The notes under the pieces were generated by a model that saw nothing but the letters and a program-made list of their open reading frames with translations, was not told the DNA's origin and searched no databases. This document shows, in pieces, positions 29,961 to 64,000 of a stretch of 64,000 bases of DNA. Source of the DNA: Cyprinodon diabolis (lineage: Eukaryota; Chordata; Actinopteri; Cyprinodontiformes; Cyprinodontidae); NCBI GenBank assembly GCA_030533445.1, contig CM060072.1, positions 27,543,766 through 27,607,765 on the forward strand, read 5' to 3'. Positions within the stretch are counted from its first letter, which is position 1. Every line of letters begins with the position of its first letter. The position numbers and the translations under genes were made by a program.

Positions 29961-31799
29961 AATTATGAAAATGATTTAAAATGTAAAATGTATCCCGATT
30001 ATAGAAATCGTTGAGGTATTTTTAATTCTATAAATTTTAAAATGCAATATTTTTCTATCATAAGGATGTTTTCCTCTCATAAATACTATAGTTTTAAAAT
30101 TGAGGAAGATTAAAGACGATTAAGGCAGTACAAAGTTGGAGTAGTCCTTTAGCAGGTGACCAAAGAATCTAAGAGGCCAACTTTAGCTTCATGTTCAGCT
30201 GCTGTTTCCACCACAGCCTCATTGATGTTAACATCATGAAGAGTAATTATCCCAAATGTTTAAGAAATGCAATAATAAAAATTTAAAATAGTGTCTTCTG
30301 ACACAAATCAACCCAATGTTTGGTTTCTTTTCATACAACCCAACCGAGCTAGTTGGTGCTAGCTGAACAAGCACAGTATACATATATATATATACATACA
30401 CACAGATTCCTCGTTGGGCGCAGGTTGGCACGTCAATGTCGCCACCATATTGTATGTGGCAGAAAGCAGTTGACAAACTGGACACACTAAAGCTGCAGAG
30501 TGGCAAAACTAGGGAAAAACCTGTTTAAGACCATTCATTTTCAAGATTTTTAACTTGCATACAATACAGACTGTTGCTTTTGTAGATGTGACTATATAAA
30601 ACTATAGGTCTAGATTATAGATGTGTCTATATCTATTTATATATATTATACATATATCTATATGTATATATTCCAGTATTGAAACACATAAATTGGGTTT
30701 AATAATACTGGAACAAATTTCCCCCCATATTGAAGTCACTTTTCTATGGAAGCCCTAAACGTGCATTGACTGGGAAAAAAAAAACATCTAGTTTTTCCAA
30801 AAACCTAGTCTTTGTAAAGAAAAAAATAAAAATATTCGGCTAGCCATAATATAAATTAAACTTAACCCTCCAAAAACAGAGAGAGAGAAAAAAAAAAAGC
30901 CAGATTATGAATCAGGCTATAATTTAAATTCAGACGAGTACAACCCACAACTTTACCCTCATGTTGAAATTGTGCGTTATTCATTTGTACACAAAAACTA
31001 TTTAGTCAGACGCAAAGCGCATCAGCCAATCACGGTGCAGTATTATGGTTTAGGGCAGGACATACAGCTGAGGCATAAGCCAGGTGCTGCAGAGCTGAAC
31101 CAAAAATAAATATGGTAGGACAGAAAGACGTAGCTGCCGCCATCACATCGTTTGTCAGAATCCGAGATTTCGAACTTTGAAGGAGGAACAGCTGGACAAT
31201 AAAAGTGTAGGTTGTGGTTTCTAATGGCACCTGCTGCCATTTGGTTTGTTACTGTGATTGGCTAAAACCAAACATGGTAGGTGGACACAGAGTGTCGCCT
31301 CCTAATCCGAGCAGTCCCAGATTGTGTCTGGATTAACTGGCGTGAAATAGAAATAATTCCTGCATGCAAGGCTCCAAAGGAAGGCCAGGAGAGATAAAAG
31401 TGGTTGTAGCTCACTCAGCCCCTTTCATGGCGTCAACGGAAGACAGCTGTTGTGAAATGTTTCATCTGGTCAGTGGAAGATAGATTAACCTAACAGGAAA
31501 TGTCCTTGGTGGGGTGGGGCTGTGTGTATTGGTAGTTTTTGTATAAATGTATGTACTGAGCTTGCCCCAGTCAGAGCTTTTTCTCTCCGTCTGCAGACGT
31601 AAAAATATATTTGAGCCTTCCTTACAAGAACTGCCTGAGTCTCTGTTTTCTACAACTGGTTTTAAAACAAAAACACTTCTGAAAAAAATGCAAAAATACA
31701 ACAAAGACCCTAAACTTTATCACATTAAAGTTCCCACAAGAACTGAATAGAGCGTTTCATCTTTATGGAGGAACAACAAAAGACAGACACAACGTTAAA
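29961..31799. other. Intergenic spacer between convergent gria3 and thoc2
   Basis: It contains short TA-rich tracts (30377-30390, about 30620-30670) and A runs. No gene, RNA or recognisable mobile element is seen. The two 3' ends face each other across roughly 2 kb. Confidence 0.5.
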
Positions 31800-33191
31800 G
31801 TGACACTAAGAAAACTATTATTTATTGAGTTTATTTTTTTTCCTTAAAAAACAAAACATACACTCATTGAGTACAGCAGATAAAATCTCCAAAGGTCATT
31901 TTTGAAACGGATGCATTTGGAGAAAAGATCATCAGAATTTTTCTTTACAATAATCTGATCAAAGCTCAACGGACAATTTTATTTTATTTTTTTATAAATT
32001 ATGTAAAAACCTGATTAACACAAATTCACAGGAGAACTTGTATGGGACATGGAAAAAAAATGAAATAACATGATGTGAATTTCATGTCACGCTTTTTATT
32101 ATTGTACACAATATACAAACTGGTCCTAAGTATTTTTTCCTCACTTATGCTCGCCGTCCTATCTAGATTAAAAGGAGATAAATAAATAAAAAGGATCCAA
32201 GTATCTCAAAAGGATATGAGGTGAGCAGGCATGGAAAAGCAGGTTCTATCCAATAAAACAAGCAAGAAGAAAAGAAAGGCCTTACAATGTACAAAAAAAA
32301 AAAAAAAAAAAATACATGAGACTAATGAATCCATGACCGTTTGGTACCAAAGGATCATTTCAAACTGGAACCACATTCCTGGTAAGAGTAACACTGTGAT
32401 TACAGCAGCACCTGGAGCCCATACTGAACTATTTAATATCTCTAAAAAATGAGGACCAATATTTTATCCAGCTGGTTTACATCGCAAACAGGAAGAAATA
32501 ATCAGGAGATAAATTACAGTCGTGGAAAAGAAAAAACAAACATTGGAAACGAGAATGAAAGTCGACATGGTACAGATGGAGGTGTGGAGGTCTTGCAGAT
32601 AAAAGCAAAGCTTATCCTTTTCTGCTGCAGCACAGGAGGGAACAAAAAAAAAAAAAAAAAAAAAAAGAGGTCAGGAAACTCCAAGATGGCCGATTTAGTG
32701 GCTGAAAAGAGAAAGCTGAACGTTTCTTACCTTCACTGATTAGTGCAAATTATCTGTGCTTGTCAGCCGATTTATGGGTGTGATCGTTAAGGGAAACCAA
32801 ACACTAAAGAAACGCTCCTGCTCAGCCCATTGTCACTAAGGAAGTCAGAGTCCAGAGGGGGAAAAAACAAAAAAAAAAGCTCAGGAGGGAAAACTTTTCA
32901 CCTGTGAGGAATCAGGGGGGAACCAGAGGCTCCTTGTCGGTCAAAAATCACAAAACGTTTCAAACCGTTAAAAGACCAAGAAGCTTTAAGAAACTTCTGG
33001 TTTCTGGCTGAGCCACACTAGTTGGACCTGAAAGTCGTAAAACACCAAAAACACCATAAACCTTAAAACAGAAAGAAAAGAAAAAAACATGCTTAGGATT
33101 AGCGAGGCGAGCCAAGAGCCGCGTAAAAAACTATGGCTGCCTGCATCATGATGCAGGAGGACAGAAACGATAAGCGTCCAAAGAGGAAGCG
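31800..33191 (-). other. thoc2: thoc2 3' UTR (candidate)
   Basis: The sequence after the thoc2 stop codon on the minus strand. AATAAA complements lie at 32095-32100 and 31821-31826, so the transcript probably ends near 32.08 or 31.80 kb. Long A runs (complement T runs) at 32290-32310 and 32643-32665 are present. No coding content. Confidence 0.45.
31821..31826 (-). terminator. thoc2: Poly(A) signal, candidate thoc2 3' end
   Basis: TTTATT on the plus strand is AATAAA on the minus strand. A nearer alternative is at 32095-32100. Confidence 0.35.
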
Positions 33192-63814
<30,623 letters not shown>

Positions 63815-64000
63815 CTGAAAGTGAAATTAAATTAACTTTATGAAAAAGCAACAAGGCAGCCAATCACGAACTGGTTATAGGTGAAGCATTTTTCACTTAA
63901 AATGGAGAAAATAATGTTAACAAAGGTAGACATGAGGAATGCTCTGTAGAGGTCTCTAGGTGGCTTTAAAAAAGCCATTTTACTTTAGTCCTAGAGGGAC

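Overview
This window is vertebrate nuclear DNA, almost certainly from a teleost fish. Its genes are split into short exons with GT-AG introns. The introns hold typical fish repeats: V-SINE-like tRNA SINEs, TTAA-flanked foldback elements, hAT fragments, a Rex/L2-like LINE relic, solo-LTR-like pieces and ATCC tetranucleotide arrays. I could not determine the species. Most open frames in the window are chance or repeat-derived; the real coding sequence lies in about 40 short exons of two convergent genes.

Left part (1 to about 30 kb, + strand): the 3' end of an AMPA-type glutamate receptor gene, gria3. Four coding exons are present: the 248-nt exon ending at the R/G editing site (9317-9564), the flop exon (10250-10364), the flip exon (20822-20936) and a terminal exon with the fourth membrane helix and the C-tail ending in ESVKI (25841-26086). 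The C-tail identifies GRIA3 rather than GRIA2 or GRIA4. Bases 1-9316 are intron. A spliced 3' UTR exon may begin at 28435, and poly(A) signals lie near 29.7 and 29.94 kb.

Right part (about 31.8 to 64 kb, - strand): thoc2, the large subunit of the THO/TREX mRNA export complex. I could join 36 coding exons, from a tentative small exon at 63778-63814 down to the stop codon at 33192-33194. All junction phases agree, giving 1519 codons plus stop. Only the extreme N-terminus lies beyond the right edge. Human GRIA3 and THOC2 are also neighbours at Xq25, which supports both calls.

Main observation: the R/G codon of gria3, normally AGA in the genome and changed to GGA by ADAR editing, is already GG|A in this DNA. 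The exon-intron hairpin that directs editing is nevertheless preserved as two 29-nt arms around a 9-nt loop. Other structures worth a second look are a solo LTR with a perfect 5-bp target duplication nested in a TTAA foldback element (5531-7194), two related TTAA elements at 21.4 and 53.7 kb, an inverted AATTCTGA minisatellite enclosing a small ORF (18.8-19.3 kb), and a hAT transposase remnant 66 bp from a thoc2 splice acceptor. I saw no prokaryotic genes, CRISPR arrays or intact transposons, and no clear undescribed system.
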